The translations under genes and the position numbers were made by a program. A stretch of 64,000 nucleotides of DNA from positions 7,130,001 to 7,194,000 of the forward strand of contig NZ_CP092915.1 of assembly GCF_022557175.1 (NCBI RefSeq), written 5' to 3'. Under the pieces are notes generated by a model. That model was not told where the DNA came from and did no database searches. It worked only from the letters and a program-made list of their open reading frames with translations. Origin of the DNA: Mycolicibacterium sp. YH-1 (GTDB lineage: Bacteria; Actinomycetota; Actinomycetes; Mycobacteriales; Mycobacteriaceae). Positions 1 through 9,282 of this stretch are shown one piece after another (the stretch's first letter is position 1; every line of letters begins with the position of its first letter).

Positions 1-1
1 A

Positions 2-163
2 CGGCGAACTCGAAGGGTTCGGCTGGTCGCCACGGACATGGACTGGTCGGCCGGTCACGGGCCCGAGGCGCGGGGCACGGGAGAGGCCCTGCTTCTTGCC
101 ATGACCGGACGGGCAGAACTGCTCGACGAACTCGATGGTGAGGGCGTGACGCTACTGCGCTGA
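2..163 (+). CDS. C-terminal fragment of a mycothiol-dependent maleylpyruvate isomerase-family protein
   Basis: The reading frame is already open at the window edge and ends at TGA 161-163. The visible 53 residues read ...LVATDMDWSAGHGPEARG and end ...DELDGEGVTLLR. A 'GPE.RG..EALLLAMTGR' stretch with a short terminal tail is typical of the C-terminal (MDMPI_C-like) domain of the mycothiol-dependent maleylpyruvate isomerase/DinB-like family. Only the last domain is visible, so the catalytic N-terminal metal site cannot be assessed. The nitroreductase starts 39 bp downstream on the same strand. Assignment rests on one motif-rich stretch only. Confidence 0.6.
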   Translation, partial: RRTRRVRLVATDMDWSAGHGPEARGTGEALLLAMTGRAELLDELDGEGVTLLR

Positions 164-202
164 GACAGCACTATCGTGGCGGGCGGAGCGAGGAGATTAC
201 GG

Positions 203-853
203 GTGGAACTTGAGCAGGTGGTGCGTGCTCGTCGGTCAATTCGACTCTTCCATCCGAACAAGCCGGTACCGCGCGGCCACGTCATAGAGGCACTCGACTT
301 GGCAAGGCAAGCGCCCTCGAACTCGAACACGCAGCCGTGGCACCTGGTTCTCGCCTCCGGCGCCGCCCGCGAACGGCTGGTCCACGCGTTGGTGACCGAG
401 GCCCGCGTGCGCGAACCCGCAGTGCCGCCACTCCCCGCTGAGTTCGACAGTGCGAGATACGCATTGGGAGAGCAACTGTACGGAAGTCTTGGGATCGCCC
501 GCGATGACTCCGAGGGCCGGCGGAGGGCGGTGCAGCTCAACTGGCGGTTCTATAACGCACCACTGGCCGGAATCGTGTGCATGCACCGCGATCTCCACCA
601 TGCCGACAGTCTCGGCGTCGGAATGTTCCTGCAGACCTTCGTCCTCGGTCTCACCGCACGCGGGTTGGGCAGCTGCGTCCAAATGCTCATCGCCGGTTTC
701 CCTGACGTGGTTCGCGACACCCTGTCGATCCCCGATCGGTACGAGATCCTGTGCGGGCTCGCCATCGGCTATCCCGTCGAGGACCTCCCCGCCAACAATC
801 TCAGCGTCCCGCGCAAACCGATCGACGAGTGCGCAGTGTTCCGTGACCACTAG
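203..853 (+). CDS. nitroreductase family protein (FMN-dependent NAD(P)H oxidoreductase)
   Basis: Predicted 216-residue cytoplasmic flavoprotein of the nitroreductase superfamily, expected to reduce nitro groups or quinones with NAD(P)H. The N-terminal RARRSIRLF (FMN phosphate contact) and APSNSNTQPWHLV near residues 37-49 are the family signatures, and LAIGYP near the C-terminus is the usual terminal motif. I chose GTG 203 because AGGAG (191-195) lies 7 nt upstream; an in-frame GTG at 176 would add nine residues without a ribosome binding site. It follows the isomerase-family fragment closely on the same strand, so the two may be co-transcribed. Physiological substrate unknown. Confidence 0.85.
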   Translation: MELEQVVRARRSIRLFHPNKPVPRGHVIEALDLARQAPSNSNTQPWHLVLASGAARERLVHALVTEARVREPAVPPLPAEFDSARYALGEQLYGSLGIARDDSEGRRRAVQLNWRFYNAPLAGIVCMHRDLHHADSLGVGMFLQTFVLGLTARGLGSCVQMLIAGFPDVVRDTLSIPDRYEILCGLAIGYPVEDLPANNLSVPRKPIDECAVFRDH

Positions 854-883
854 CCGACCGCGGCCCACGACGGTGGCCGACGC

Positions 884-1420
884 ATGATCGCGATGACGGT
901 GGATGACCTGCGGCCCGTAGCCCTGTGGGCGGCGGACTGCGCCGAACGCGTACTCCCCCTCTACGAGGACTGCGTGGCCGGCGATCACCGGCCACGGGAC
1001 GCGATCGGGGGTGCAAGGCTGTTCGGCCATGGCCAACGCCGAGACAAGGCAATGCGCGCGCTGGCGTTCGCCGCGCTCGCCGCGGCCGGCGACGTCGACG
1101 AGCCGGCCAAGTCGGCGGCGCGCGCTGCGCAGATGGCCGTGGCCGTGGCCTACACGCACCTCGATCTCACGGGCACCGCCGCCGCTCGACAGACGATGCA
1201 CCTGCTCGCACCTGCGGTCTACGCTGCCCAGGCGTGCGAACTCGCCACTGGCGACCCGGCCGCGGCCGCCATCGAGATCGATTGGGCGGTACAGCATTCC
1301 ACTAGCATTGTGCGCGCCTTCGTGTCGCAGATGCCGAACCCGTCGCCGCCGAGGACACGGCTTGGGAAGCTCTACGGGGCGGTGGACTCGGCGTTGCGGT
1401 TACCTGAGGGGCGCCAGTGA
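884..1420 (+). CDS. Imm-5-like putative immunity-family protein
   Basis: 178 residues, all-alpha and alanine rich. The N-terminal LWAADCAERVLPLYED and RPRDAI, followed by helices such as AAGDVDEPAKSAARAAQMAVAVAYTH, resemble the 'putative immunity protein' (Imm-5-like) family of actinobacteria and firmicutes. That family was named from toxin-immunity neighbourhoods, but many members, like this one, have no toxin beside them. Starts at ATG 884, ATG 893 or GTG 899 are all possible; none has a strong ribosome binding site. It sits 30 bp after the nitroreductase. Function unknown; 'immunity' is family nomenclature, not a demonstrated role. Confidence 0.6.
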   Translation: MIAMTVDDLRPVALWAADCAERVLPLYEDCVAGDHRPRDAIGGARLFGHGQRRDKAMRALAFAALAAAGDVDEPAKSAARAAQMAVAVAYTHLDLTGTAAARQTMHLLAPAVYAAQACELATGDPAAAAIEIDWAVQHSTSIVRAFVSQMPNPSPPRTRLGKLYGAVDSALRLPEGRQ

Positions 1421-1464
1421 TGGCGCAGCGGCAGAATCTTGCTCGTACGTGTCAGTGATCTGCA

Positions 1465-1716
1465 TTGTGCATGAAGTACCTCTGGCGACAGGGTCTACGG
1501 ATGGCTATTTTCGCCGCGATCGTGACGATGGCGTTGTTGGGTGTCTTCACCATGTGGCTTCCGTGGGCGGCGGGGCGCTCGGATGTGTTGGACCGCCTCA
1601 TCGACATCGTTGGAATTGCCGGCCAGTTGGCGCCGATGGTCGGTCACGAAACGCTGCCGCGGTCGCCCGCACGGCGTACGTGTTCGGACAACTGTCCCAC
1701 TGACATGATCAATTGA
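1465..1716 (+). CDS. possible small membrane protein or gene remnant
   Basis: An 83-residue reading frame lies in the roughly 400-bp stretch between the Imm-5-like gene and the SDR. Residues 13-35 form one plausible membrane segment (AIFAAIVTMALLGVFTMWL). The C-terminal 30 residues are low quality (PRSPARRTCSDNCPTD) and look like out-of-frame sequence. No clear ribosome binding site and no recognised family. It may be the degenerated end of a regulator or membrane gene. Otherwise this stretch shows nothing I can name. Confidence 0.25.
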   Translation: MCMKYLWRQGLRMAIFAAIVTMALLGVFTMWLPWAAGRSDVLDRLIDIVGIAGQLAPMVGHETLPRSPARRTCSDNCPTDMIN

Positions 1717-1818
1717 GGCGAAGCGGCAACTAGCGGACGCTGTTTCCGGCACGACCCCGGACGTATCCTTCGAGTACTCAACTCATTGCCGCGCCACAAC
1801 GAAGAGATGCGGGTCGTC

Positions 1819-2622
1819 ATGAACCGTCTGGTGGATAAGAAGATCGTCATTACCGGAGCGGCGAGCGGCATCGGGCGCGCGGCAGCCGCGCTGATGGTCG
1901 CGGAAGGTGCCCGGGTTCTCATCGCCGATCGTGACGAGGGCGGCGCGGCCGCCGCGGCTGCTCAGATCACTGGCGGGGAGTCCGCCGGACGGGCGGTTGG
2001 CGTCGCGGTCGACGTGATGGACGAGGGCTCGGCCGCGGTCATGATCGACCGCGCCGTCGCGGAGTTCGGCGGTATCGACGTGCTCTGCAACCACGTGGGC
2101 GGCAGCAACCCGAAGAAGGATCTCGATCTGCTGCGCATGGACCTTGCCGAGTGGGACCGGGCGATGGTGCTCAACGCACGCAGCACCGTCGTCGCCTCCC
2201 GATTGGCTCTTCCGCACATGATCTCCGCCGGTGGCGGGTCGATCATCAACACCGTCTCCGTCGCAGGCCTGGCAGGTGACACCCTGCAGTGCGCCTACGG
2301 CGCGGCGAAGGCTGCCGTCATCAGGCTGACCCAGTACATCGCCACCCAGTACGGCCGCAGCGGAGTGCGCTGCAATGCCGTCGCGCCCGGCGCGATCATG
2401 ACACCCGCGCTGCGCGACAATCTGCCGGCGGACGTGATCGCCGACATCCAGCGCCACAATGCGCTCGACCTGATCGGTGACCCCGAGGACATCGGGTGGG
2501 CGATGGTCTATCTGGCCTCCGATGAGTCCCGCTACATGACCGGGCAGACCCTGGTGCTCGACGGCGGTCTCACCGCGCAGAGTCCGATCGCCGCGAGCCG
2601 CCGCGCCTTGCTCGACGAGTGA
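1819..2622 (+). CDS. SDR family NAD(P)-dependent oxidoreductase
   Basis: Classical short-chain dehydrogenase of about 267 residues. The Rossmann motif TGAASGIG is near residue 13, the catalytic Tyr-Lys pair is in YGAAK, and the C-terminal MTGQTLVLDGG is the family ending. The usual NNAG strand motif is replaced by NHVGG. I prefer ATG 1819 (MNRLVDKKIVITG); upstream TTG 1786 and ATG 1807 would add residues with no family counterpart. The gene stands alone, followed 66 bp later by the lipase. Substrate cannot be deduced. Confidence 0.85.
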   Translation: MNRLVDKKIVITGAASGIGRAAAALMVAEGARVLIADRDEGGAAAAAAQITGGESAGRAVGVAVDVMDEGSAAVMIDRAVAEFGGIDVLCNHVGGSNPKKDLDLLRMDLAEWDRAMVLNARSTVVASRLALPHMISAGGGSIINTVSVAGLAGDTLQCAYGAAKAAVIRLTQYIATQYGRSGVRCNAVAPGAIMTPALRDNLPADVIADIQRHNALDLIGDPEDIGWAMVYLASDESRYMTGQTLVLDGGLTAQSPIAASRRALLDE

Positions 2623-2688
2623 CCCTCGGCCGAGCACAGACTGTATTTCCGCGGACGCCGCGGCCTGCCTAGCGGTAGACAGGATGGC

Positions 2689-3894
2689 ATGCCTGCTCGT
2701 CGTGGGACCCGTACACCGTCGAAGCACGCCGGACGGACGATCGGTGGCCTGCTCGCCGCCGCAGTCCTGCTCGTAACCGGTTGCGCGAGCAGCGAATCCG
2801 GCGACACCGCCGCACTGAAACCCGGTGAGTTGCTCACCACGCAGCCGTTGACCACGGCGGCCGCGCTCCCCAGCGCTGCCAGCACCCGTCTGATCACCTA
2901 CGTCTCCGAGGATTCGCACGGGCGGCCCATCGTCGTCTCCGGCACAGTCGCGGTGCCGAAGTCGACACCGCCCGACGGCGGCTGGCCGGTGCTCAGCTGG
3001 GCGCACGGGACAACCGGCTACGCCGACACCTGCGCCCCGTCGGTGGACACCGAGGACGGGCTCGACCACGAGTACTTCGAGCTGGTGACCGCCAACCTGG
3101 ACACTTGGGTGGCGCGTGGCTACGCCGTCGTCCAGACCGACTACCAGGGCCTGGGCACCCCCGGCGGGCACCCCTACGTCGACGGTACGAGCGAGGCGAA
3201 CACGGTGATCGACATCGTGCGAGCCGCCCGAGCCCTCGATCCCTCCATCGGCACCGACTGGGTGACGATGGGTCACAGCCAGGGCGGGCAGGCGGCGCTG
3301 TTCACCGCGCAGGACGCCCAGCGGCGAGCGCCCGGCCTCGCATTGAAGGGCGCGATCGCAATAGCCCCCGGTGGGGTCGGGCTGAGTCAGGCCGTCGACT
3401 TCACCAGGTCCGGCCAGCCGGGAGCCGAGGCGGCCGAGGCCTTCCTGCCCCTCGTGGTGCTCGGCGCGCAAGTGGTCGATCCCTCGATCAACGCTGACGA
3501 GATCTTCACGCCGCAGGCCCGTCCTCTGTTGACCGCGGCCCGCACAGCGTGTCTTCCTCAGATCCGTGCGGTACCTCCGGTGCCGGCTGCGCAGGTATTC
3601 GCGGCGGACGCGGACGTGAGCGCACTCACCGAATATCTCGGTCGGCAAGATCCCACGCACGTCACACCGCAGGTACCGATCATGGTCGTCCAGGGCACCT
3701 CAGATGTGCTGGTGGCCCAGCCCGGCACCGATGCGTTGGTGAAGTCCATGTGCGGCAAGGGCATTGACGTTGACTATCACATCTATCCGGGCCAGGACCA
3801 CCGCGGCACGGTGCCCGCTTCGCTACGGGATGCGCAGGATTTCGTCGGCAGGGTGATGAGCGGGGACTCGACGACCAATTCCTGTGACCGATGA
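2689..3894 (+). CDS. secreted lipoprotein lipase/esterase (LIP family)
   Basis: 401-residue exported serine hydrolase. The N-terminus has a basic region, a hydrophobic core (LLAAAVLL) and a lipobox LVTGC with Cys32, so a surface lipoprotein is likely. The alpha/beta-hydrolase core shows SWAHGTTGY (oxyanion region), DYQGLGTPGG and the nucleophile elbow MGHSQGG (Ser197). Late QGTSDVLV and YPGQDHRG supply plausible Asp and His of the triad. These match the secretory lipase (LIP) family. The 3' end faces the pyruvate carboxylase gene with a 7-bp gap. Confidence 0.85.
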   Translation: MPARRGTRTPSKHAGRTIGGLLAAAVLLVTGCASSESGDTAALKPGELLTTQPLTTAAALPSAASTRLITYVSEDSHGRPIVVSGTVAVPKSTPPDGGWPVLSWAHGTTGYADTCAPSVDTEDGLDHEYFELVTANLDTWVARGYAVVQTDYQGLGTPGGHPYVDGTSEANTVIDIVRAARALDPSIGTDWVTMGHSQGGQAALFTAQDAQRRAPGLALKGAIAIAPGGVGLSQAVDFTRSGQPGAEAAEAFLPLVVLGAQVVDPSINADEIFTPQARPLLTAARTACLPQIRAVPPVPAAQVFAADADVSALTEYLGRQDPTHVTPQVPIMVVQGTSDVLVAQPGTDALVKSMCGKGIDVDYHIYPGQDHRGTVPASLRDAQDFVGRVMSGDSTTNSCDR

Positions 3895-3901
3895 GCGCGA
3901 G

Positions 3902-6900
3902 TCAGCTGACAACCACCAGGAGGTCACCGCCTTCGACTTGCTCGGTGGCGGAGACAGCCACGCGTGCCACGGTGCCAGCTTTAGGTGCGGTGATGGCAGC
4001 TTCCATTTTCATGGCTTCGATGGTGGCGATGGTTTGTCCGGCCTCGACGGTGTCGCCTTCGACGACGGGGACGGTGACGACGCCGGCGAACGGTGCGGCT
4101 ACGTGATCGGGATTGCTGCGATCTGCTTTCTCAGCGGTGGGAACGGTGGAGGCGATGTTGCGGTCGCGCACAGTGATTGGACGTAACTGACCATTCATGA
4201 TGCACATGACCGTGCGGATCCCGCGCTCGTCGGCATCGGAGATGGCTTCCAGCCCGATGAGCAGTTCGACACCCCTCTCCAGCCGCACCCGATGCTCGTC
4301 AGCCTGCCTTAGCCCGTAGAAGAACTGGTTGGCCGACAGTTGGCTGGTGTCGCCGTAGGTGTTGCGGTGGCTCTCGAATTCGTTGGTGGGCCCCGGGAAC
4401 AACAACCGGTTCAACACTGCCTGGCGTTTGGATCCCGGTTGAGCGAGCGCCGCCTCGTCCTCGAACGACAGCGTCTCCTCCGAATTGCCCGGTCCTCGAC
4501 CCTCAAGGGCCCTGGTGCGAAGGGGTTCCGGCCAGCCACCGGGCGGATCCCCGAGTTCGCCGCGCAGGAAGCCGATCACACTCTCGGGGAGGTCGTACCT
4601 GGCCGGTTCGGCAGCGAACTCCTCCGCGGACACACTGGCACCCACCAACGCCATCGCCAGATCACCGACCACCTTCGACGACGGCGTGACCTTCACCAGC
4701 CGGCCCAAGATCCGGTCGGCGGCAGCATAATTGGCTTCGATCTCTTCGAACTGATCGGCGAACCCCAACGCGATCGCCTGCTGTCGCAAGTTCGACAACT
4801 GCCCACCCGGGATCTCATGGGTGTACACCCGCCCCGTCGGGGCCGGCAGCCCGGTCTCGAACGGCGCATACACCTTGCGCAGCGCCTCCCAGTAGGGCTC
4901 CAACTCACACACCGCACCCAGATTCAACCCGGTGTCCTGCTCGGTGTGCGCCGCGGCGGCCACGATCGAGGACAACGCCGGTTGGCTAGTGGCGCCGGCC
5001 AGCGGGGCAGCCGCCCCGTCGACGGCATCCGCGCCCGCTTGCCAGGCCGCCAGATAGGTCGCCAGCTGCCCGCCCGGGGTGTCATGAGTGTGCACATGCA
5101 CCGGCAGATCGAACCTGGACTTCAAGGCCTTGACCAGCGTGGCGGCGGCCCGGGGCCGCAACAACCCGGCCATGTCCTTGATCGCCAGCACGTGCGCACC
5201 CGCATCGACGATCTGCTCGGCCAGACGGAGGTAATAGTCCAACGTGTAGAGGTCTTCACCAGGGTTCGACAGGTCACCGGTGTAGGACATCGCCACCTCG
5301 GCCACCGTGGTGTTCGTCGCTCGCACCGCCTCAATGGCCGGCCGCATCGAAGTCACATTGTTCAGTGCGTCGAAGATGCGGAAGATGTCGACCCCCGTGG
5401 CGGCCGCCTCCTCGACGAACGCCGACGTCACCAGTTCCGGGTACGGGGTGTAACCGACTGTGTTGCGCCCGCGCAGCAGCATCTGCAAACAGATATTCGG
5501 CAGCGCATCCCGCAACGCCGTCAACCGCTCCCACGGATCCTCCTTTAGAAACCGCAGCGCAACATCGTAAGTCGCTCCACCCCAACACTCCACAGACAAC
5601 AACTGCGGCATCAGCCTCGCGACATAGGGCGCCACCATCAGCAGACCTGTGGAACGCACCCGCGTCGCCAGCAGTGACTGGTGCGCATCGCGAAACGTCG
5701 TATCCGTCACCGCCAGCGCCGGAGAATCCCTGAGCCACTGCGCGAACCTCTGCGGGCCCATATCGGTCAGCCGCTGCTTCGACCCAGCGGGAGGCGCCGC
5801 GCAGAGATCGATCGCCGGCAACTTGTCCTGCGGGTAGACCGTCGAAGGCCGCTCTCCGTACGGTTTGTTCACCGTCACATCGGCCAGATACGTCAGGATC
5901 TTGGTCCCGCGGTCGGCGCTCGAGCGCGACAGCAACAGCTCCGGACGCTCGTCGATGAAGCTCGTGGTGACCCGCCCTGCCACAAAGTCCTGGTCATCGA
6001 GTACCGCCTGAATGAACGGGATATTCGTCGACACACCACGAATACGGAACTCCGCCACGGCCCGTCGCGCCCGGCGAACCGCCGTCTCGAAGTCCCCGCC
6101 GCGGCACGTCAGCTTCACCAGCATCGAGTCGAAATGCGCGGACACCTCCGCCCCCAACAGCGTGCCGCCATCCAATCGGATGCCCGCACCGCCCGGTGAC
6201 CGGTACGCGGTGATACGCCCGGTATCCGGGCGGAACCCGTTGGCCGGGTCCTCGGTCGTGATCCGGCACTGCAGTGCCGCACCGTGGGGAACGATTGACT
6301 CCTGGCTCAAACCAAGATCACCCAACGACTCCCCGGCCGCGATCCGAATCTGCGACGACACCAGATCCACATCGGTGATCTCCTCGGTCACAGTGTGTTC
6401 CACCTGGATCCGCGGGTTCATCTCGATGAACACGTGGTTGCCGCGCTCATCGAGCAGGAACTCCACAGTGCCCGCACACGAATAGCCGATGTGTCGCGCG
6501 AACGCCACCGCGTCCGCGCAGATCCGATCCCGCAACGCCGAATCCAGATTCGGGGCCGGTGCCAGCTCGATCACCTTCTGATGCCGGCGCTGCACCGAAC
6601 AGTCCCGCTCGAACAGGTGGATCACATCACCGTGGGTGTCAGCGAGGATCTGCACCTCGATGTGCCGGGGATTGACCACCGCCTGCTCCAGGAACACCGT
6701 CGCATCCCCGAAAGCCGACTTGGCCTCCCGCGATGCCGCCTCGATCGCCTCCCGCAGCAGTTCCGGCTGTGCCACCCGGCGCATACCCCGGCCGCCACCA
6801 CCGGCAACAGCCTTCACGAACAGTGGGAACACCAACCCCTCCGCCGCCGCCAGCAGGTCCTCGACCGAGACCGAGGGCGCCGAGGACGCCAGCACCGGCA

Positions 6901-7285
6901 GCCCCGCCTCCCGCGCCGCCGCAATCGCCTGCGCCTTGTTGCCCGTCAACTCCAGCACTTCGGCTGGCGGACCCACAAACGCGATCCCTGCCGCCGCGCA
7001 CGCCGCCGCCAACTCCGGATTCTCCGACAGGAATCCGTACCCGGGGTATACCGCATCTGCCCCGGCGGCTATCGCCGTCGCCACGATCTCATCCACCGAC
7101 AGATACGCCCGGATTGGATGACCGACCTCGCCGATCTGATATGACTCATCTGCTTTGAGGCGGTGCACCGAGTTTCGGTCCTCATACGGATACACCGCAA
7201 CCGTGCCAACATTCAGCTCGCACGCAGCACGAAACGCCCGAATCGCGATCTCACCACGATTGGCGACCAACAGTTTTGCAAACAC
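3902..7285 (-). CDS. pyc: pyruvate carboxylase
   Basis: 1127 residues, the full length of a single-chain pyruvate carboxylase converting pyruvate, bicarbonate and ATP to oxaloacetate. Order: biotin carboxylase (1-450; AKLLVANRGEIAIR, ATP-grasp GGGGRGMRR), carboxyltransferase HMGL-like barrel (about 530-810; TDTTFRDAHQSLLATR, IKDMAGLL), PYC/OADA domain, and the biotinyl domain with EAMKMEAA, biotinyl Lys1093. GTG 7285 is preceded by GGAGGGG. It is the last gene of the minus-strand catabolic operon, 18 bp after the aldolase. Being placed directly behind a pyruvate-releasing aldolase is unusual: mycobacterial pyc is normally found elsewhere, so this may be a second copy serving anaplerosis during growth on the operon's substrate. 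Confidence 0.96.
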   Translation of the reverse strand: MFAKLLVANRGEIAIRAFRAACELNVGTVAVYPYEDRNSVHRLKADESYQIGEVGHPIRAYLSVDEIVATAIAAGADAVYPGYGFLSENPELAAACAAAGIAFVGPPAEVLELTGNKAQAIAAAREAGLPVLASSAPSVSVEDLLAAAEGLVFPLFVKAVAGGGGRGMRRVAQPELLREAIEAASREAKSAFGDATVFLEQAVVNPRHIEVQILADTHGDVIHLFERDCSVQRRHQKVIELAPAPNLDSALRDRICADAVAFARHIGYSCAGTVEFLLDERGNHVFIEMNPRIQVEHTVTEEITDVDLVSSQIRIAAGESLGDLGLSQESIVPHGAALQCRITTEDPANGFRPDTGRITAYRSPGGAGIRLDGGTLLGAEVSAHFDSMLVKLTCRGGDFETAVRRARRAVAEFRIRGVSTNIPFIQAVLDDQDFVAGRVTTSFIDERPELLLSRSSADRGTKILTYLADVTVNKPYGERPSTVYPQDKLPAIDLCAAPPAGSKQRLTDMGPQRFAQWLRDSPALAVTDTTFRDAHQSLLATRVRSTGLLMVAPYVARLMPQLLSVECWGGATYDVALRFLKEDPWERLTALRDALPNICLQMLLRGRNTVGYTPYPELVTSAFVEEAAATGVDIFRIFDALNNVTSMRPAIEAVRATNTTVAEVAMSYTGDLSNPGEDLYTLDYYLRLAEQIVDAGAHVLAIKDMAGLLRPRAAATLVKALKSRFDLPVHVHTHDTPGGQLATYLAAWQAGADAVDGAAAPLAGATSQPALSSIVAAAAHTEQDTGLNLGAVCELEPYWEALRKVYAPFETGLPAPTGRVYTHEIPGGQLSNLRQQAIALGFADQFEEIEANYAAADRILGRLVKVTPSSKVVGDLAMALVGASVSAEEFAAEPARYDLPESVIGFLRGELGDPPGGWPEPLRTRALEGRGPGNSEETLSFEDEAALAQPGSKRQAVLNRLLFPGPTNEFESHRNTYGDTSQLSANQFFYGLRQADEHRVRLERGVELLIGLEAISDADERGIRTVMCIMNGQLRPITVRDRNIASTVPTAEKADRSNPDHVAAPFAGVVTVPVVEGDTVEAGQTIATIEAMKMEAAITAPKAGTVARVAVSATEQVEGGDLLVVVS

Positions 7286-7303
7286 GAGAGAATCCCCTCC
7301 GGC

Positions 7304-8311
7304 CTAGCGTCCGGCCATCGTCAGGGCCACGTCGACGATCATGTCCTCTTGTCCGCCGATGAGGCCCCGTTTACCGACTTCGACCAGCAGGTCACGCATA
7401 TCGACCTGGTAGTCCCGCGATGCCTTTTCGGCGTGCCGCAGGAAACTGGAGTAGACGCCCGCATACCCGAGTGTCAGGGTGTCGCGGTCGACCCGGATGG
7501 GCCGGTCCTGAATGGGCCTGACCAGATCGTCGGCGGCGTCCTCGAGCGCGAACAGATCACAGTTATGTTCCCAGCCAAGCAGATTCGCGACCGCGATGAA
7601 CGGCTCGATGGGGCAGTTACCCGCGCCGGCACCGTGCCCGGCCAGCGACGCGTCGACCCGGTACACCCCTTCTTCGACTGCCACCACCGAGTTGGCCACC
7701 GACAGCGACAGGTTCTCATGCGCGTGGATGCCGATCTCGGTCTCGGGTTTGAGCACCTCACGATAGGCGCGCACCCGGTCCCGCACACCGTCCATGGTGA
7801 GCCGACCGGCCGAGTCGGTGACGTAGACGCAGTGTGCACCCGCGTCCTCCATCACCTTCGCCGACTTCGCCAACTCGGCCGGCTCCAGGTAATGCGACAT
7901 CATCAGGAAGCCGGACACATCCATACCGAGTTCCCTCGCGCGTTCGATGTGCTGCGGCGCGACGTCGGCCTCCGTGCAGTGGGTGGCCACCCGCACCGAT
8001 CTGGCGCCGAGCTCGAAGGCGCGCTCGAGGTCGTTGATGGTGCCGATTCCGGGGATCAGCAAGGTGGTCAACCTGGCATTGGTGACGACGGCAGCGACCT
8101 CGGCTATCCACTCGTCATCGGTATGGCTTGCCGGACCGTAGGTCAGCGTCGAGGCGGCCAAACCATCGCCGTGGGCGACTTCAATGCCGTCGACACCGGC
8201 AGCATCAAGTGCCGCAGCGATTTTCACCAGGGGTTCGATACCGATTCGGTGGCGGATGGCATGCATGCCGTCGCGCAGCGTCACGTCCTGGACGAAGACT
8301 TTGGTTGTCAT
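7304..8311 (-). CDS. 4-hydroxy-2-oxovalerate aldolase (DmpG/HsaF family)
   Basis: About 335 residues. Class II, Mn-dependent aldolase of the DmpG/MhpE/HsaF family, which cleaves 4-hydroxy-2-oxoacids to pyruvate and an aldehyde and hands the aldehyde through a channel to the partner dehydrogenase. Signatures: [15 protein letters not shown] at the N-terminus (catalytic Arg, metal Asp and His), IGIHAHENL (metal His pair), and the C-terminal DmpG communication domain (about 275-335, ending [13 protein letters not shown]). Its start overlaps the dehydrogenase stop (TGATG; a GTG one codon earlier is also possible), matching the physical complex of the two enzymes. No 2-hydroxypentadienoate hydratase is nearby, so the substrate probably comes from the dehydratase upstream. 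Confidence 0.92.
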   Translation of the reverse strand: MTTKVFVQDVTLRDGMHAIRHRIGIEPLVKIAAALDAAGVDGIEVAHGDGLAASTLTYGPASHTDDEWIAEVAAVVTNARLTTLLIPGIGTINDLERAFELGARSVRVATHCTEADVAPQHIERARELGMDVSGFLMMSHYLEPAELAKSAKVMEDAGAHCVYVTDSAGRLTMDGVRDRVRAYREVLKPETEIGIHAHENLSLSVANSVVAVEEGVYRVDASLAGHGAGAGNCPIEPFIAVANLLGWEHNCDLFALEDAADDLVRPIQDRPIRVDRDTLTLGYAGVYSSFLRHAEKASRDYQVDMRDLLVEVGKRGLIGGQEDMIVDVALTMAGR

Positions 8312-9252
8312 CACGCGACTCCGCTCAGCTTGTCGGCTTCCCGCGAGAGCCGGTTGGCCACCTCAAGGGCAGCAGAGGTCATGATGTCCAGATTGCCGGC
8401 GTAGGCGGGTAGATAATGCGCTGCGCCTTCGACTTCCAGGAACACCGACACCTTCCATCGGTCACGCGGTTGCGCATCGAACAGTGTGCGCAGCGGCTCA
8501 TCGTCGGGCACCGGGGTGAACTGGACATCCTGCTTGAGCCGGTAACCGGGTACGTATTGGGCTACCTGGCTGACCATATCGAGCACCGACGCGGTGATCT
8601 CGTCGCGCTTGGGCTCCTCGACGATGGCGATCACGGTGTCTCGCATCAGCATCGGGGGCTCCGCGGGGTTGAGGATGATGACGGCCTTACCGCGCCGGGC
8701 ACCACCGACCTGCTCGATCGCCTTCGACGTCGTCTCGGTGAACTCGTCGACGTTGGCCCGGGTACCCGGGCCGGCGGATCGCGACGATATCGAGGCGACG
8801 ATCTCCGCGTACGGCACCGGTGTGATCCGCGAAATGGCGTGAACGATCGGGATGGTCGCCTGGCCGCCGCAGGTGACCATGTTGAGGTTCTTCTCTCCGA
8901 GGTGCGCTTCGAGGTTCACCACCGGGACCACATAGGGGCCGAGCGCCGCCGGGGTGAGGTCGAGAAGCTGCTTGTCGTGCGGCGCAAGTGCTTCGGCGTT
9001 GGCGATATGCGCCTTGGCCGATGTCGCGTCGAGGATGATGTCGATCTCGTCGAATCCCGGCATGGCGATCAGCCCGGTGACGCCCTTGTCGGTGGTCGGC
9101 ACGCCGAGCCGGCGTGCGCGGGCCAAACCGTCGGAGTCGGGGTCGATACCCACCATCGCCACCAGTTCCAGCCGCGGGTAGCCCCGCAGGCATTTGATCA
9201 GCAGGTCGGTGCCGATATTGCCCGAGCCGATGATTGCGATCTTCGTGGTCAT
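8311..9252 (-). CDS. acetaldehyde dehydrogenase, acylating (DmpF/HsaG family)
   Basis: 313 residues, NAD- and CoA-dependent aldehyde dehydrogenase forming acyl-CoA from the aldehyde released by the adjacent aldolase. The Rossmann motif [11 protein letters not shown] is at residues 7-17, the catalytic cysteine is Cys128 in [11 protein letters not shown], and DFTP-type segments and length match DmpF, MhpF and HsaG. AGGAG lies 9 nt before ATG 9252. It is translationally coupled to the aldolase and sits 30 bp after the SDR. In steroid or aromatic meta-cleavage clusters this pair is accompanied by a hydratase, which is absent here. Confidence 0.93.
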   Translation of the reverse strand: MTTKIAIIGSGNIGTDLLIKCLRGYPRLELVAMVGIDPDSDGLARARRLGVPTTDKGVTGLIAMPGFDEIDIILDATSAKAHIANAEALAPHDKQLLDLTPAALGPYVVPVVNLEAHLGEKNLNMVTCGGQATIPIVHAISRITPVPYAEIVASISSRSAGPGTRANVDEFTETTSKAIEQVGGARRGKAVIILNPAEPPMLMRDTVIAIVEEPKRDEITASVLDMVSQVAQYVPGYRLKQDVQFTPVPDDEPLRTLFDAQPRDRWKVSVFLEVEGAAHYLPAYAGNLDIMTSAALEVANRLSREADKLSGVA

Positions 9253-9282
9253 AACGCGAAGCTCCTAAACAGTCGTCGTGAA

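Noticed and set aside
1783..3660. 625-codon open frame on the minus strand across the SDR and lipase genes
   Set aside because: Composition is Arg/Gly/His rich with no family motif; both plus-strand genes have full catalytic signatures. A high-GC antisense shadow.
4340..5548. 402-codon plus-strand frame inside pyruvate carboxylase
   Set aside because: Antisense to conserved carboxyltransferase sequence; no motif, no ribosome binding site.
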